Source: Berryella wangjianweii
GTDB lineage: Bacteria > Actinomycetota > Coriobacteriia > Coriobacteriales > Eggerthellaceae
Length of the DNA stretch: 64,000 bases
Assembly: GCA_013201155.1 (NCBI GenBank)
Contig: CP053716.1
Location: forward strand, 496,001 to 560,000
Direction: 5' to 3'
A model generated the notes under the pieces. The model was not told where the DNA came from. It made no database searches and saw nothing but the letters and a program-made list of their open reading frames with translations. Positions 24,867-33,499 of the stretch are shown here, in pieces. Made by a program: the position numbers and the translations under genes. How positions within the stretch are numbered: the stretch's first letter is position 1; the number at the start of each line of letters is the position of its first letter.

Positions 24867-26114
24867 TTACGAGACGAGAGCGAGTCCCTGGTCAACGGCG
24901 GCTTCGGCCTTGTCGAGCGTCGCGAAGGTGAGCCTGGGGTTGTGCGCGCCCTCGCTGTTCTCCACCATCACGAAGTCCCAGTAGAACTGAGCCGTGCGGT
25001 GCAGGTTCTGAGCCGTGGCCAGATCCTCGGCCGACAGCGTGTCCTTGGCAGCCGCCAGCTTGTTGATGTAGTCTTCGATCTTCTCGCTGATGGCCGTCAC
25101 TCGCTCCTCTTCCTCGGCCTGCCATGCCTTCACCTGGCCAGCGAGGTCCTCGTGGCAGGTGGAGCACTTCTTGTTCATCAGGTCGGCGTTCTCGAGCGGG
25201 CTCGTCCACGTGTGGTTGGTGAACGAGGTGCCGTCCTCGGCGACGCTCGTGCCCATGTGGCAGTCGGAGCACGAGTAGCCCAGCCGGGCCATGTGCGACT
25301 GCTTGCCGCCATAGACCGTCTCGAACTCGGGGTGCTGCACCTTGAGCATCGGGGCGCCCGTAAGCGGGTGCTCCCAATCCTTGAAGCCCAGTTTGTCGTA
25401 GTACGACAGGATGGCCTCGGGCGTCATGGCGGCCAAGCCGCTGTAGGGATTCGTGGTCGCCTTGGTCTCGGGGTTGAAGTAGTACTCGTTGTGGCACTGG
25501 CCGCATACCTGGGCGGCCTTGGGAACCCTGTCGCCGTCGTTGCCCAGGGACTTCTCCGTGAAGAACTTGCTGGCGACGGTGAGCTCCTTCGGGTTGTTCT
25601 CGTGGCAGTTGTAGCAGCTGATCGACTCGGTGAAGGTGCCGATCATGTCGTTGAACTTCTTCGTGTAGACGCCGTCGCCCTCAGAGTTGACCTGCGCGGT
25701 GAACTGCGGCGTCTTGCAGGTGATGCAGTTCGCGAGCTGCTCCTTCTGCACGGTGCGCGGCGAGTTGGCCACGCTCTGGAGCGCGTGCACGTGGCTCGAC
25801 GCCTCGTCATAGCCCAGCGCGAACGCGTAGCCCTTGTACATGGTTTTCAGAGCCGGGTACAGCTCAAGGTAGCTGTGCTTTCCCGACTCCGGCCCGTTGG
25901 CCTCGTTCGCCTTGTAGGTTGCATACTGGTTGGGGTACAGCCCCGACCACTCGTCGGCCCCGACGACGCCGAACGAATCTTGATCGGGCATGATCCGCGA
26001 CTCGGCGGAACCCGTGGTGTTCGACTGAGGAGCGCATGCGGCAAGCCCGGCGACGAGCATCATCGCGCATACGCACGCACTGACGAGCACTTTCTTCTTG
26101 CTCTTGATCTTCAT
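24867..26114 (-). CDS. nrfA: Ammonia-forming pentahaem cytochrome c nitrite reductase
   Basis: A 415-residue lipoprotein (lipobox LAAC, Cys about 27). It has the diagnostic CXXCK motif CITCK of the catalytic haem and four CXXCH motifs: CYNCH, CGQCH, CSDCH and CSTCH. HVHALQSVANSPRTVQKEQLAN (given as HVHALQSVAN) precedes the catalytic haem, and HMARLGYSCSDCH lies at haem 4, as in NrfA. It reduces nitrite to ammonium with six electrons on the outer face of the membrane. Start at Met 19 of the longer frame, with a purine-rich GGGGAAGAG site. Downstream of nitrate reductase genes on the same strand and upstream of nrfH, it completes dissimilatory nitrate reduction to ammonium. The lipid anchor fits a monoderm cell. 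Confidence 0.93.
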   Translation of the reverse strand: MKIKSKKKVLVSACVCAMMLVAGLAACAPQSNTTGSAESRIMPDQDSFGVVGADEWSGLYPNQYATYKANEANGPESGKHSYLELYPALKTMYKGYAFALGYDEASSHVHALQSVANSPRTVQKEQLANCITCKTPQFTAQVNSEGDGVYTKKFNDMIGTFTESISCYNCHENNPKELTVASKFFTEKSLGNDGDRVPKAAQVCGQCHNEYYFNPETKATTNPYSGLAAMTPEAILSYYDKLGFKDWEHPLTGAPMLKVQHPEFETVYGGKQSHMARLGYSCSDCHMGTSVAEDGTSFTNHTWTSPLENADLMNKKCSTCHEDLAGQVKAWQAEEEERVTAISEKIEDYINKLAAAKDTLSAEDLATAQNLHRTAQFYWDFVMVENSEGAHNPRLTFATLDKAEAAVDQGLALVS

Positions 26115-26232
26115 CTGGTACTCTTCCCCTCTTCTTCCCTTACCTTCAAAATACCTATGGAGCGGCAAACGCTGAAGTGACCGTTGCGCCGAATCCTCAG
26201 GAACGGTTCAGACGTTGCGAACGCGCCCCTGA

Positions 26233-27171
26233 TCAGGCGGAAACCTCCCCTCCTTTCCCCTCTGCGCCGACAGCGTCACAGGTATCGCCCTTTGCTCGCG
26301 CGCCGCCTGCGCTCGGCCGCCCGACGCCCAGCCTGAGCGCGCCCGCAGGGCACGCGTCCACGCAGGCGCCGCAGGCCATGCAATCGCCCGCGCGCACGAT
26401 CACGTCATCGCCCGCAAGCGCGGGCGCGAGTATCTCGGGGTCGGCGAGGCACGCGCGCGAGCATGCGTCGCAGTGGACGCACGCCGCGTGGTCGATCCTC
26501 ACGTTGACGAGGCCCGCGCGCCCCAGCACCTCGTAGAAGCCGCCAAGCGGGCAGACGGCACGGCACCACACGCGACGCCCCCACACGCACTCGACCACCA
26601 CGATGGCCGCGAGCGTGAGCGCGCCGGAGACGGAGCCGAACAGGATGCCCTTGTTGATGGCGGAAATCGGCGAGAACAACTCGAAGACCGGCATGCTCAC
26701 CAACGCCGAGAGCGCGAGCACGCCCGCAGCCACGCCGACCTTGACGCGGCGCGGCAGCACGCGCTCGGTCACGCGCAGGCCCAGCTTGGCGCGCAACCGG
26801 TCTACGGCCTCGCACAGCAGGTTCACCGGGCACACCCAGCCGCAGAACGCGCGCCCGCGGACGAGCCCGTAGACCACGAGCACGGGCAGCGCTCCTACAA
26901 GCCACGCCACGTCGAACGACTTCGAGGCGGCGATCACCTGAAGCACGGCGAAGGGGTCGAGCACGGTCACGCCGCCGACGTGCGACGACGACAGGCTGCC
27001 GTAGAAGACCCCCTCGGCCGGCGTGGGAACAGCGGCGTCGCCGCCGGACACCTGCCCGAACAGCCCCCACCCCGCCGCCAAGAGCGGCAGGCAGAACAGC
27101 ACGAGCATGCCAACCTGGACCACGCGCCGCACAGCCGTCCAGCAGGTCTTATGCTTGTCGCTCTTGCTCAA
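26233..27171 (-). CDS. napH: NapH-like membrane polyferredoxin
   Basis: About 312 residues with four or five transmembrane helices and four cysteine clusters. Two CXXXCP motifs sit near the membrane (CGWVCPVNLL and CRAVCPLGG), typical of NapH/NosR/RdxA quinol-oxidising ferredoxins, and two ferredoxin motifs follow at the C-terminus: CVHCDACSRAC and CMACGACVDACPAGAL. NapH passes electrons from quinol toward the periplasmic nitrate reductase with NapG. Start: the longer frame overlaps napD by 59 bp, whereas TTG at 27171 follows AAGGAAG just after the napD stop, so I prefer TTG. It sits between napD and nrfA, so could also serve NrfA. The order G-A-B-D-H is unlike the enteric napFDAGHBC. Confidence 0.85.
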   Translation of the reverse strand: MSKSDKHKTCWTAVRRVVQVGMLVLFCLPLLAAGWGLFGQVSGGDAAVPTPAEGVFYGSLSSSHVGGVTVLDPFAVLQVIAASKSFDVAWLVGALPVLVVYGLVRGRAFCGWVCPVNLLCEAVDRLRAKLGLRVTERVLPRRVKVGVAAGVLALSALVSMPVFELFSPISAINKGILFGSVSGALTLAAIVVVECVWGRRVWCRAVCPLGGFYEVLGRAGLVNVRIDHAACVHCDACSRACLADPEILAPALAGDDVIVRAGDCMACGACVDACPAGALRLGVGRPSAGGARAKGDTCDAVGAEGKGGEVSA

Positions 27172-27184
27172 AAGGTCATCTTCC

Positions 27185-27499
27185 TTAGTCGGTCGCGCCA
27201 GGGGCGTCGGCAGCACCCGCGGCTGCGGCTCCCTCGGTCGCACCCGCGGCGCCGCCGTCGGCGCCGAGCGTCTCGTCCTCGAAATTCACGTACACCAGGT
27301 TCACGTTCGTCACGCCCTCGACGCCGACGAACGAGCTCGCCACCGCATGCGACGCCCGGGAGGAGCTCGCCTCCACGGTCACCACGAGCTTGCAGCCCTG
27401 CGTCTCGTGCACCTCGACGCCCTCGATGCGCGTCAGCTCGCGCGCCACCGCGTCTGTATGCTCAGGCAGCGTCTCAACCACCAAGCTCGAGATAACCAA
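27185..27499 (-). CDS. napD: NapD-type Tat signal-binding chaperone
   Basis: A 104-residue protein. The first 80 residues have the ferredoxin-like NapD fold: VISSLVVETLPEHTDAV at the start, a VHETQGCKLVVTVEA strand and VEGVTNVNLVYVNFEDE near the end. NapD binds the Tat signal of NapA and holds it until the molybdenum cofactor is inserted. The tail is a low-complexity Gly/Ala-rich extension (about 82-104), unusual for the family. Start is TTG at 27499 with AGGGGA upstream. It lies 13 bp before the napH start and downstream of the napA-napB pair, supporting the assignment. Confidence 0.85.
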   Translation of the reverse strand: MVISSLVVETLPEHTDAVARELTRIEGVEVHETQGCKLVVTVEASSSRASHAVASSFVGVEGVTNVNLVYVNFEDETLGADGGAAGATEGAAAAGAADAPGATD

Positions 27500-27737
27500 G
27501 AGAATCCCCTTTCAACAACGTAGCTTCCTCGCTCGCAGGTCGCCCGCAACGTCAGCGAAGGCTCCCGCAGCGCCCACCATAGCCCCGCCTTGCGCCACGT
27601 GCGCTTCGCCCGTGCCGCGCCCCAACCAGCAAGCCGCCCTGCGGACCGCTCAGGGCCGCCTATGCGCCCGAGGGGCGCGCCCTGAGCAGCTTTTCGATCA
27701 GGGCGCGGATACCGCGAGAACCCGCGGCATCGAGCGG

Positions 27738-27762
27738 TCCGCCCGCTCAGTCAGAACGGGCG
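27738..27762 (-). terminator. Hairpin between napB and napD
   Basis: A GC-rich inverted repeat (CCGCCCG with CGGGCGG) lies just beyond the napB stop on the transcribed strand, in a 271-bp gene-free gap. With no T-run, it may process or attenuate the mRNA rather than end it, since napD, napH and nrf genes follow. Confidence 0.4.
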
Positions 27763-27770
27763 GAGCCGAC

Positions 27771-28094
27771 CTATCCCTGCGGGTGGCAAGTGTTGCACTG
27801 CTCGCGGACGGAGTCGAACGCCATCGACGCGTACTTCCCCTGAGCGAAGTGATCCTCAGGGACGACCGTCGCCGTCGCCAGCATGGGATTCGCGCTCTCG
27901 CTTGCGCCGTGGCAGCCGTAGCAGCCGTTCGCGCCCAGGTTCTCGAAACGGCCCGCATGGCTTGCGGGCATGGGGTTGGGGGCGCCGTCAGGCACCGAAG
28001 ACGCAGCGGACGTCGCACCCCCCGCGCAGCCGCCCAGCACGCCGAGCGACACCACGAGCGCACCCGTGGCAAGAGCCGTCGCAGCCTTTCTCAT
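27771..28094 (-). CDS. Small dihaem c-type cytochrome (NapB-like electron-transfer subunit)
   Basis: A 107-residue lipoprotein (lipobox GGC, Cys about 23) with two haem motifs, CYGCH and CNTCH. The spacing between them (about 45 residues) and the immediate position 14 bp downstream of the NapA gene fit the NapB role of feeding electrons to NapA outside the cell membrane. It lacks the length of classical NapB (about 150 residues), so it is NapB-like rather than certain NapB. Start at ATG 28094, 8 nt after AGGGGAGG; a GTG three codons upstream overlaps that site. Lipid anchoring would keep it at the membrane in a cell lacking an outer membrane. Confidence 0.75.
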   Translation of the reverse strand: MRKAATALATGALVVSLGVLGGCAGGATSAASSVPDGAPNPMPASHAGRFENLGANGCYGCHGASESANPMLATATVVPEDHFAQGKYASMAFDSVREQCNTCHPQG

Positions 28095-28108
28095 AAATCG
28101 CACCTCCC

Positions 28109-30649
28109 CTAGATCTTCTCGATGCGCACGCAGGTCTTCTTGTAGTCCGGCTCCTTGGAGAGCGGGCAGTAGGTGTCCTGCACCACAAGGTTGATGAGCG
28201 TCTCCTCAGCGAAGAACGGAGCGAACACCGAACCCGCCGGCGGGCGCGTGCGCCCTGCGGTGGACACCTTGATGTCGCAGGCGCCGAAGCGCGAGGTCAG
28301 ACGTACCATATCGCCGTCGGACACGCCGAGCGCGGCGCAGTCGTCGGGGTTCATGTCAAGCAGCGCCTCAGGCAGCGCGCGGTCGAGCTCGGCCACGCGG
28401 CGCGACATCGAGCCCGTGTGCCAGTGCTCGAGCAGGCGCCCCGTGCAGAACACGAAGGGGTACTCCGCGTCGGGCAGCTCGGCCGGCGGCTCCCACGGGC
28501 GGAAGACCACCGAGGGCCGCGCGTTCGCGCTCTTGTAGAAGCTCACGCCGCCCGCCAGGCCGTGCGTGCCGTACATCTTCACGCCGTACTCGTCGAATCC
28601 GTCCTCCTGCTTGCCGTCGCAGAAGCGCCACTTGGTGGGCAGCCACTGGCCGTCAACCTCGCGGACGGGCCAGGTGAGACCGTGGTTCTCGATGTAGAGG
28701 TCATACGGCGCCAGCTGCTTGTTCTCCATCTTGAGCTTGGCTTCCTTGTTGATGGCCTCCGCGCTGGGGTTCAGGCTCGGGTTCGAGAACGTGCGGTACT
28801 CCTCCCAAACGGAGCGGCTGACCTCGCGCTGGTCGCCCTTGAAGTCGTGGGCCCGCTTGTCGTACCACTGCCCGAACAGCACGTCGAAAGCGTCCTCGCC
28901 GCCGATCTGCTCGCCGTCGAGCACGCGGTGCGCCACCTCCATGAGCATCCACAGGTCCCACTTCGCCTCTCCCGGCGGGTCGATGGCGGCCTTCTCGAAC
29001 ACGGCGGTGCGGCGCTCGGCGTTGCCGAACTGCCCCTCCCGCTCAACCCACATGGCCGCAGGCAGCACCACGTCGGCGTACTGGGTGGAAAGCGTCGGGT
29101 ACACCTCGCTCACGCAGACGAACGCGTCGATGACGCCCTTCTTGTCGCCGCGCCCCAGAAAGCGCGTGAGGTTCGGCAGCGAGACGGCCCAGTTGTTGTG
29201 GGCGGTCCACAGAAAGTCGATGTTGCCCTTCGACAGCTCGCGGAAGATCTTGACGGTGTGGAAGCCCGGCTTCTTGATGGCGTCCAGATGCCCGTTCGGG
29301 AGGTTCCAGATGGCCTCGGTGTAGCGGCGATGCGCCTCCTGCGCCACCACGAGGTCGGCGGGCAGGCGATGCGAGAACGTGCCCACCTCGCGGGCCGTGC
29401 CGCAGGCGGAGGGCTGGCCCGTCAGCGAGAACGCGCCGTCGCCCGGACGGGCGTAGCGGCCCGTGAGCAGGTGGATGTTGTAGATGCAGTGGTTCATCCA
29501 CGTGCCGCGGTTGTGCTGGTTGACGCCCATGGTCCACAGCGACAGCATCTTGCGGCCCTTGTCGGCGAACTCGTCGGCAAGCTCCTTGATGTCGGCCGCG
29601 GGCACGCCGGAGAGCTCCTCGGCGTACTCGAACGTGTAGGGGGCGAGGCGGGCGGCGTACTCCTCGAGGGTGATGCCCGTGACCGCGCCCACCTTGCTGC
29701 CCACCTCGGAGCCGTCGTAGGAGTCCTCGGTGGCGTTGCCGATGTTCTCGGTGCCCTGCTTGAACTGCAGGTGCTCGGCGACGAAGGCGTGGTCGTACAG
29801 CTCGTTCTGGACCAGGTAGTTCGCAATGGCGTTGGCAATGGCCAGGTCGCTTCCGGGCTTGAACACCAGGACCTTGGTGGCGTTGGCCGACGTGCGCGTC
29901 CGCAACGTGGTGAGGTCGTAGTGCTTGACGCCCTTGCCGTTGGTCATGCGCGCCATCACGCGCGAGTACAGCATCGGGTGCGCCTCGGCCATGTTGGCGC
30001 CCCAGGTGACGAAGGTATCCGTCTCGTCGATGTCGGCGTAGCAGCCGGCCGGCTCGTCAGTCTGGAAGATGTTCATGAAGCCCACCACGGCGCTGGCCAT
30101 GCACAGACGCGCGTTGGGGTCGATGTTGTTGGAAAGCAGGCCCGCCTTCCAGAACTTGGCGGTGCAGTAGCCCTCAACGATGGGCTGCTGGCCGCTGCCC
30201 CAGAACGCCAGGCGGCTCTTGTCGGCCTTCCACGTCTCGCGCAGCTTGCCCGCCACCAGGTCGAGCGCCTCGTCCCAGGTGGCCTTGCGCAGGCCGCTGT
30301 CGGTGCCCTTGGTGGACTTGTCGTCGCGAATAAGCGGGGTGGTCAGGCGGTCGTCCCCGTACAGCACGCTGGCCAGGTAGTAGCCCTTCACGCAGTTCAG
30401 ACCCTTGTTGGACTGGTTGTCCGGGTCGCCCGTGACCGACACGACCTTGCCGTTCTTGGCCTCCACGATGACGCCGCAGCCGCAGCCGCAGAAGCGGCAC
30501 ACCCCCACGGTCTTGGTGGTTCCGCCCGACGCGGCACCGCCCGAGCCCGCGCCCGAGCAGCCGACCATGCCGGACATCGTTCCCGCAGCGGCCGCACTCG
30601 CGAGCATAACCGCCGTGGCTTTCACGAACGCTCGACGTGTGATGTCCAT
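28109..30649 (-). CDS. napA: Periplasmic-type nitrate reductase, molybdopterin catalytic subunit
   Basis: An 846-residue protein. The N-terminus has a Tat signal (TRRAFVKA, residues 4-11) with a possible lipobox Cys at 31. The 4Fe-4S motif is CRFCGCGC (Cys 51, 54, 58) with Cys 86 in GLNCVKGY. NARLCMAS places the molybdenum-ligating Cys at 183, as in Nap-type enzymes. WTMGVNQHNRGTWMN, SLTGQPSACGTAREVG and a C-terminal dinucleotide-binding domain complete the family pattern. It reduces nitrate to nitrite outside the membrane. Start is Met at 30649, which gives an ideal Tat signal. Flanked by napG-like, napB-like, napD and napH genes, so the assignment is firm. Nitrite then feeds the nrfA product. 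Confidence 0.92.
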   Translation of the reverse strand: MDITRRAFVKATAVMLASAAAAGTMSGMVGCSGAGSGGAASGGTTKTVGVCRFCGCGCGVIVEAKNGKVVSVTGDPDNQSNKGLNCVKGYYLASVLYGDDRLTTPLIRDDKSTKGTDSGLRKATWDEALDLVAGKLRETWKADKSRLAFWGSGQQPIVEGYCTAKFWKAGLLSNNIDPNARLCMASAVVGFMNIFQTDEPAGCYADIDETDTFVTWGANMAEAHPMLYSRVMARMTNGKGVKHYDLTTLRTRTSANATKVLVFKPGSDLAIANAIANYLVQNELYDHAFVAEHLQFKQGTENIGNATEDSYDGSEVGSKVGAVTGITLEEYAARLAPYTFEYAEELSGVPAADIKELADEFADKGRKMLSLWTMGVNQHNRGTWMNHCIYNIHLLTGRYARPGDGAFSLTGQPSACGTAREVGTFSHRLPADLVVAQEAHRRYTEAIWNLPNGHLDAIKKPGFHTVKIFRELSKGNIDFLWTAHNNWAVSLPNLTRFLGRGDKKGVIDAFVCVSEVYPTLSTQYADVVLPAAMWVEREGQFGNAERRTAVFEKAAIDPPGEAKWDLWMLMEVAHRVLDGEQIGGEDAFDVLFGQWYDKRAHDFKGDQREVSRSVWEEYRTFSNPSLNPSAEAINKEAKLKMENKQLAPYDLYIENHGLTWPVREVDGQWLPTKWRFCDGKQEDGFDEYGVKMYGTHGLAGGVSFYKSANARPSVVFRPWEPPAELPDAEYPFVFCTGRLLEHWHTGSMSRRVAELDRALPEALLDMNPDDCAALGVSDGDMVRLTSRFGACDIKVSTAGRTRPPAGSVFAPFFAEETLINLVVQDTYCPLSKEPDYKKTCVRIEKI

Positions 30650-30821
30650 GAAACTCTCCCTCTCTTCAAGCTTACTCAAGCTCAACCGGCACACCCCGTC
30701 AGACCCGCCGGCTCGCTCACTTCCCCTCGCCCCGATCAGGCGCCCTCACCGGACGCCCCCCTATGGGCTCCTTGCCAGGACCGCCTCCTACTCGCGCCCC
30801 CTGTTACTCGCGCCCCCTGCG

Positions 30822-31406
30822 CTAGGTGGCAGGCTCGATGCGGATGGCGCACTCAGGCTCGCCCACCACGCAGCGCTCCACGCATAGCCCGCAGCCCACG
30901 CACTTGTCCTCCGCGATCACCGGCGCGAACACCGCGTGGGTGGAGTCGCCCTCGCGAGCACCGTAGTTGATGGAGATGGCCTCGTCGATAAACGGGCAGA
31001 CGCGATAGCACACCTCGCAGCGCATCGCCTTGTACGACAGGCACAGGTCCCGGTTGATGACGGCCGTGCCCATGCGCACGTCCTCGCGCGACGCAACGGG
31101 CGAGAGCGCGCCGGTAGGACACGCGGCCACGCAGGGAAAGCCGTCGCACAGACGACATGCCTGGGCGCGCGCGTCGATGACGGGCGTGCCGGCCTTCGCG
31201 CCGGCGTCGAATGGAGCGGCGTGAAGCGCCTGGTACGGACATGCCTCGATGCACTTCCCGCACTTGACGCACTGCGCGGCGAACGCACCGTCGTGCCGCG
31301 CCCCCGGCGGGTGCAGCAAGGCGGACTCCGGAAGCGCAGCGTCAAGCGCCACCTTCACGGCGACGGCGCCCGCAGCGCATGCAGCGACGACGTTCCTCCA
31401 GATCAC
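30822..31406 (-). CDS. napG: NapG-like ferredoxin with four 4Fe-4S clusters
   Basis: About 194 residues, with an N-terminal hydrophobic helix and four cysteine clusters: CVKCGKCIEACPYQAL, CRLCDGFPCVAACPTGAL, CEVCYRVCPFIDEAI and CVGCGLCVERCVVG. The second cluster with the inserted DGFP loop is typical of NapG/MauM proteins, which pass electrons with NapH to the nitrate reductase. Start: GTG at 31406 behind GAGGGGG; the frame upstream is Arg-rich and lacks family character. It is the first gene of the nap block, with 172 bp to napA. No complete Tat twin-arginine motif follows this start, although NapG is normally Tat-exported, so start or export route may differ. Confidence 0.75.
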   Translation of the reverse strand: MIWRNVVAACAAGAVAVKVALDAALPESALLHPPGARHDGAFAAQCVKCGKCIEACPYQALHAAPFDAGAKAGTPVIDARAQACRLCDGFPCVAACPTGALSPVASREDVRMGTAVINRDLCLSYKAMRCEVCYRVCPFIDEAISINYGAREGDSTHAVFAPVIAEDKCVGCGLCVERCVVGEPECAIRIEPAT

Positions 31407-31470
31407 CAGGACCCCCTCTCTCTTCAGCCTTTGACCTGTGCCAGGGTTTCGGATGCGGAATCGGCGGGAA

Positions 31471-31746
31471 TCACACCGCCGGCGACGCCTTCCCCTGAAG
31501 TTCGGCGCAGGGTTCGGCGGCACGCTTGAAGAAGGGCTCCATCGTGCCTGCAAGGGTCGGGCGGCCGATTGAGGAATGAGGCCGTGCCGACCACGGTCTG
31601 CAGTGGTCGCACTCGTTATTTAAGATCGCAAAGGACGACTTCGCAACCGCGTCGTCATGACAGAGCCCCGTGCGCCCCACGGACAGGCATACGTCGGCGA
31701 TTTCCCGCCTGAACTCGTCACTATATTTAGTTGCGGTGCGCGCCAT
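31471..31746 (-). pseudogene. Internally deleted IS3-like transposase remnant
   Basis: A 91-residue frame fuses two ends of a transposon. The first ~28 residues, MARTATKYSDEFRREIADVC, match the N-terminus of an IS3-type OrfA. Residues about 55-75, RPHSSIGRPTLAGTMEPFFK, match the C-terminal end of the OrfB integrase (usual pattern R-P-H-S-S-I-G). Everything between, including the DDE core, is missing. It lies 65 bp upstream of the napG-like start on the same strand, so it may have brought or displaced that operon's promoter. Confidence 0.65.
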
Positions 31747-31949
31747 GCCACCTTCCTCTCTCGGATTGGCATAAGCATAACCTATGACGGGTCGGTTTCC
31801 ACTCTGGAACGTGTCCGAAAAAACGTGCAGATGAGCCCATCTTGTAAAATCACTAAAGTATTTAATGATTACTATTAAGGTTTTTGTTGCATATTAGATA
31901 TTGCTAATGCACAATGAATAAATCTAGTTAAATGACGAAAGGAGCCTTG

Positions 31950-33350
31950 ATGAGGTCGCACGTCCTTCCATCCTGCGCGCTGGCCGTTGCGCTGGCCGGA
32001 GGTGGGCTGATCCCCGCTCAAGCTTACGCCGAGGAAAACCCGCCTGCTGCGGCCCCCAACGCCGCTGGGGCAAGCGCCGCGCCTGCACCGGCGGCCGACC
32101 CCGCTGCAGCGGAGATGAACATAAGGTACACGTGGCATGCGAGCAACGGCAACGGGTACTACAACCCTGATGACAAGGGCAAACCCTTCAAGCTGTACAT
32201 GTTCTACCATCTGAAGGGCACCGACGCGAGCGGCAAGAAGGGCCGCTTCTGGAGCGAGGCGCAGCAGATCACCGGCACCGTCGGCACCGACCAGGTTATC
32301 AAGCTCCCGCTTGGCAGCGTCAAGGACGACAAGGGCGACACCTGGACGAACTGCGAGTGGGCCGGCGCCGTCGATCTGGCCCTGGGAGAGGATTCCCATA
32401 TATACGGCGTGGGCACCAATTGGTCGCCCACCGACCCCTACAACATGGACGTTCTGATTCAGCAGAACATGGAGACCAATGTCGCCATGAAGAAGGCCGA
32501 CGGCGCCCTGATCGCCTCAGCCGACGAGGGCAAGATCGGCATTGGCTACCGCGTGACCAAAGCCGGCTCGGACGAGACGATGAAGACCAAGAAGGGCACT
32601 CCCATTGCGGCTGGCTACCTGTTCGCCAGTGGTGAAACGCTTCCTCTGTATCAGGCGCCGGAGTTCGGGCGCAGCATCGTCGGATGCAAGCTGGATCTGT
32701 ACAGCCCCTACAGCGGCAAGTACAGGACCTACGAACTGCGTCCCCAGTTCATCGGCGACAACGAGGCTGAGCTGGCGAAGCGCTACACCCTTGAGATGAC
32801 CGGCGACGACCTGAAGGGCTGGACGCTGACGCTGGGCTCGAAGCTGCAGAAGCGCACCGTCACCGATGAGGAGGTCATCCCCGTTCCCGACGATCCCGAG
32901 TACATCGACGATCCCAACCTGGAGCAGGGGAAGGAAGAGGTCGTGAGCGAGGGCGTGCCGGGCAAGAAGACGTCCACTCGCGATGAGCTGTTCCTGCCGG
33001 CCATGAACGGCGCGCCCGAAGAGGTTGTCGAGGCGACCGACCCCGTGGTAACCACCACCGACCCGCAGAAGAAGCAGGTTCGCCGTGGCACCAAGGCAGT
33101 CGAGCCGAAGCCTGAGCCCAAGCCCGATCCCGAGCCGAAGCCAGACCCTGAGCCCAAACCCAATCCCGACCCTGAGCCCAAGCCTGAGCCGAAGCCCAAT
33201 CCCGAGGTCTCGAAGCCGAAGGTGATCAAGCCCGAGGCATCCTCCCAGATGCCCAAGACGGCTGACGCCGCCACGGCTCTGCCCCTGGCCGGTCTCGCGC
33301 TTGCCTCCGGCGCCGCAATCGCCGTGGCCCGCAGGAGGAAGGACGCGTAG
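31950..33350 (+). CDS. Sortase-anchored surface protein with Pro-rich stalk
   Basis: A 466-residue secreted protein: signal peptide (residues 1-28, VALAGGGLIPAQAYA), an Ala/Pro linker, then a globular region of about 330 residues (NIRYTWHASNGNGYYNP onward) that I do not recognise. Residues about 384-425 are a rigid Pro-Glu/Asp-Pro-Lys stalk (PEPKPDPEPKPD units). The end has MPKTADA (about 434), an LPXTG-like motif in which Gly is replaced by Ala, then a hydrophobic helix and ARRRKDA tail. Start at ATG 31950 with AAAGGAG; an upstream ATG at 31932 has no such site. Followed by a strong terminator and a TetR-type gene on the same strand. Confidence 0.75.
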   Translation: MRSHVLPSCALAVALAGGGLIPAQAYAEENPPAAAPNAAGASAAPAPAADPAAAEMNIRYTWHASNGNGYYNPDDKGKPFKLYMFYHLKGTDASGKKGRFWSEAQQITGTVGTDQVIKLPLGSVKDDKGDTWTNCEWAGAVDLALGEDSHIYGVGTNWSPTDPYNMDVLIQQNMETNVAMKKADGALIASADEGKIGIGYRVTKAGSDETMKTKKGTPIAAGYLFASGETLPLYQAPEFGRSIVGCKLDLYSPYSGKYRTYELRPQFIGDNEAELAKRYTLEMTGDDLKGWTLTLGSKLQKRTVTDEEVIPVPDDPEYIDDPNLEQGKEEVVSEGVPGKKTSTRDELFLPAMNGAPEEVVEATDPVVTTTDPQKKQVRRGTKAVEPKPEPKPDPEPKPDPEPKPNPDPEPKPEPKPNPEVSKPKVIKPEASSQMPKTADAATALPLAGLALASGAAIAVARRRKDA

Positions 33351-33390
33351 CGATCCTGTACGCGATCACCCTTTGCAGCACTTCGAAATC

Positions 33391-33430
33391 AAGAAGGGCA
33401 CCGGCTGAGGTCGGTGCCCTTCTTCTCTTG
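33391..33430 (+). terminator. Strong terminator after the Pro-stalk surface protein
   Basis: A 13-bp perfect stem (33391-33403 with 33412-33424) and 8-nt loop, with TTCTTCTCTT on the 3' side. It separates the surface-protein gene from the TetR-type gene. Confidence 0.85.
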
Positions 33431-33499
33431 CGACGGCGCTTGACAGATCTTTTCCCTGCATCGATTATTCAGTAATCTGAATCGCAGGAGGTTCGAGCG

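Noticed and set aside
23949-26180. 743-residue plus-strand frame opposite nrfA and nrfH
   Set aside because: Antisense of two genes with unmistakable haem motifs.
28418-30970. 850-residue plus-strand frame opposite napA
   Set aside because: Antisense shadow of a clearly identified gene; composition is Ala/Val/His-rich with no motif.
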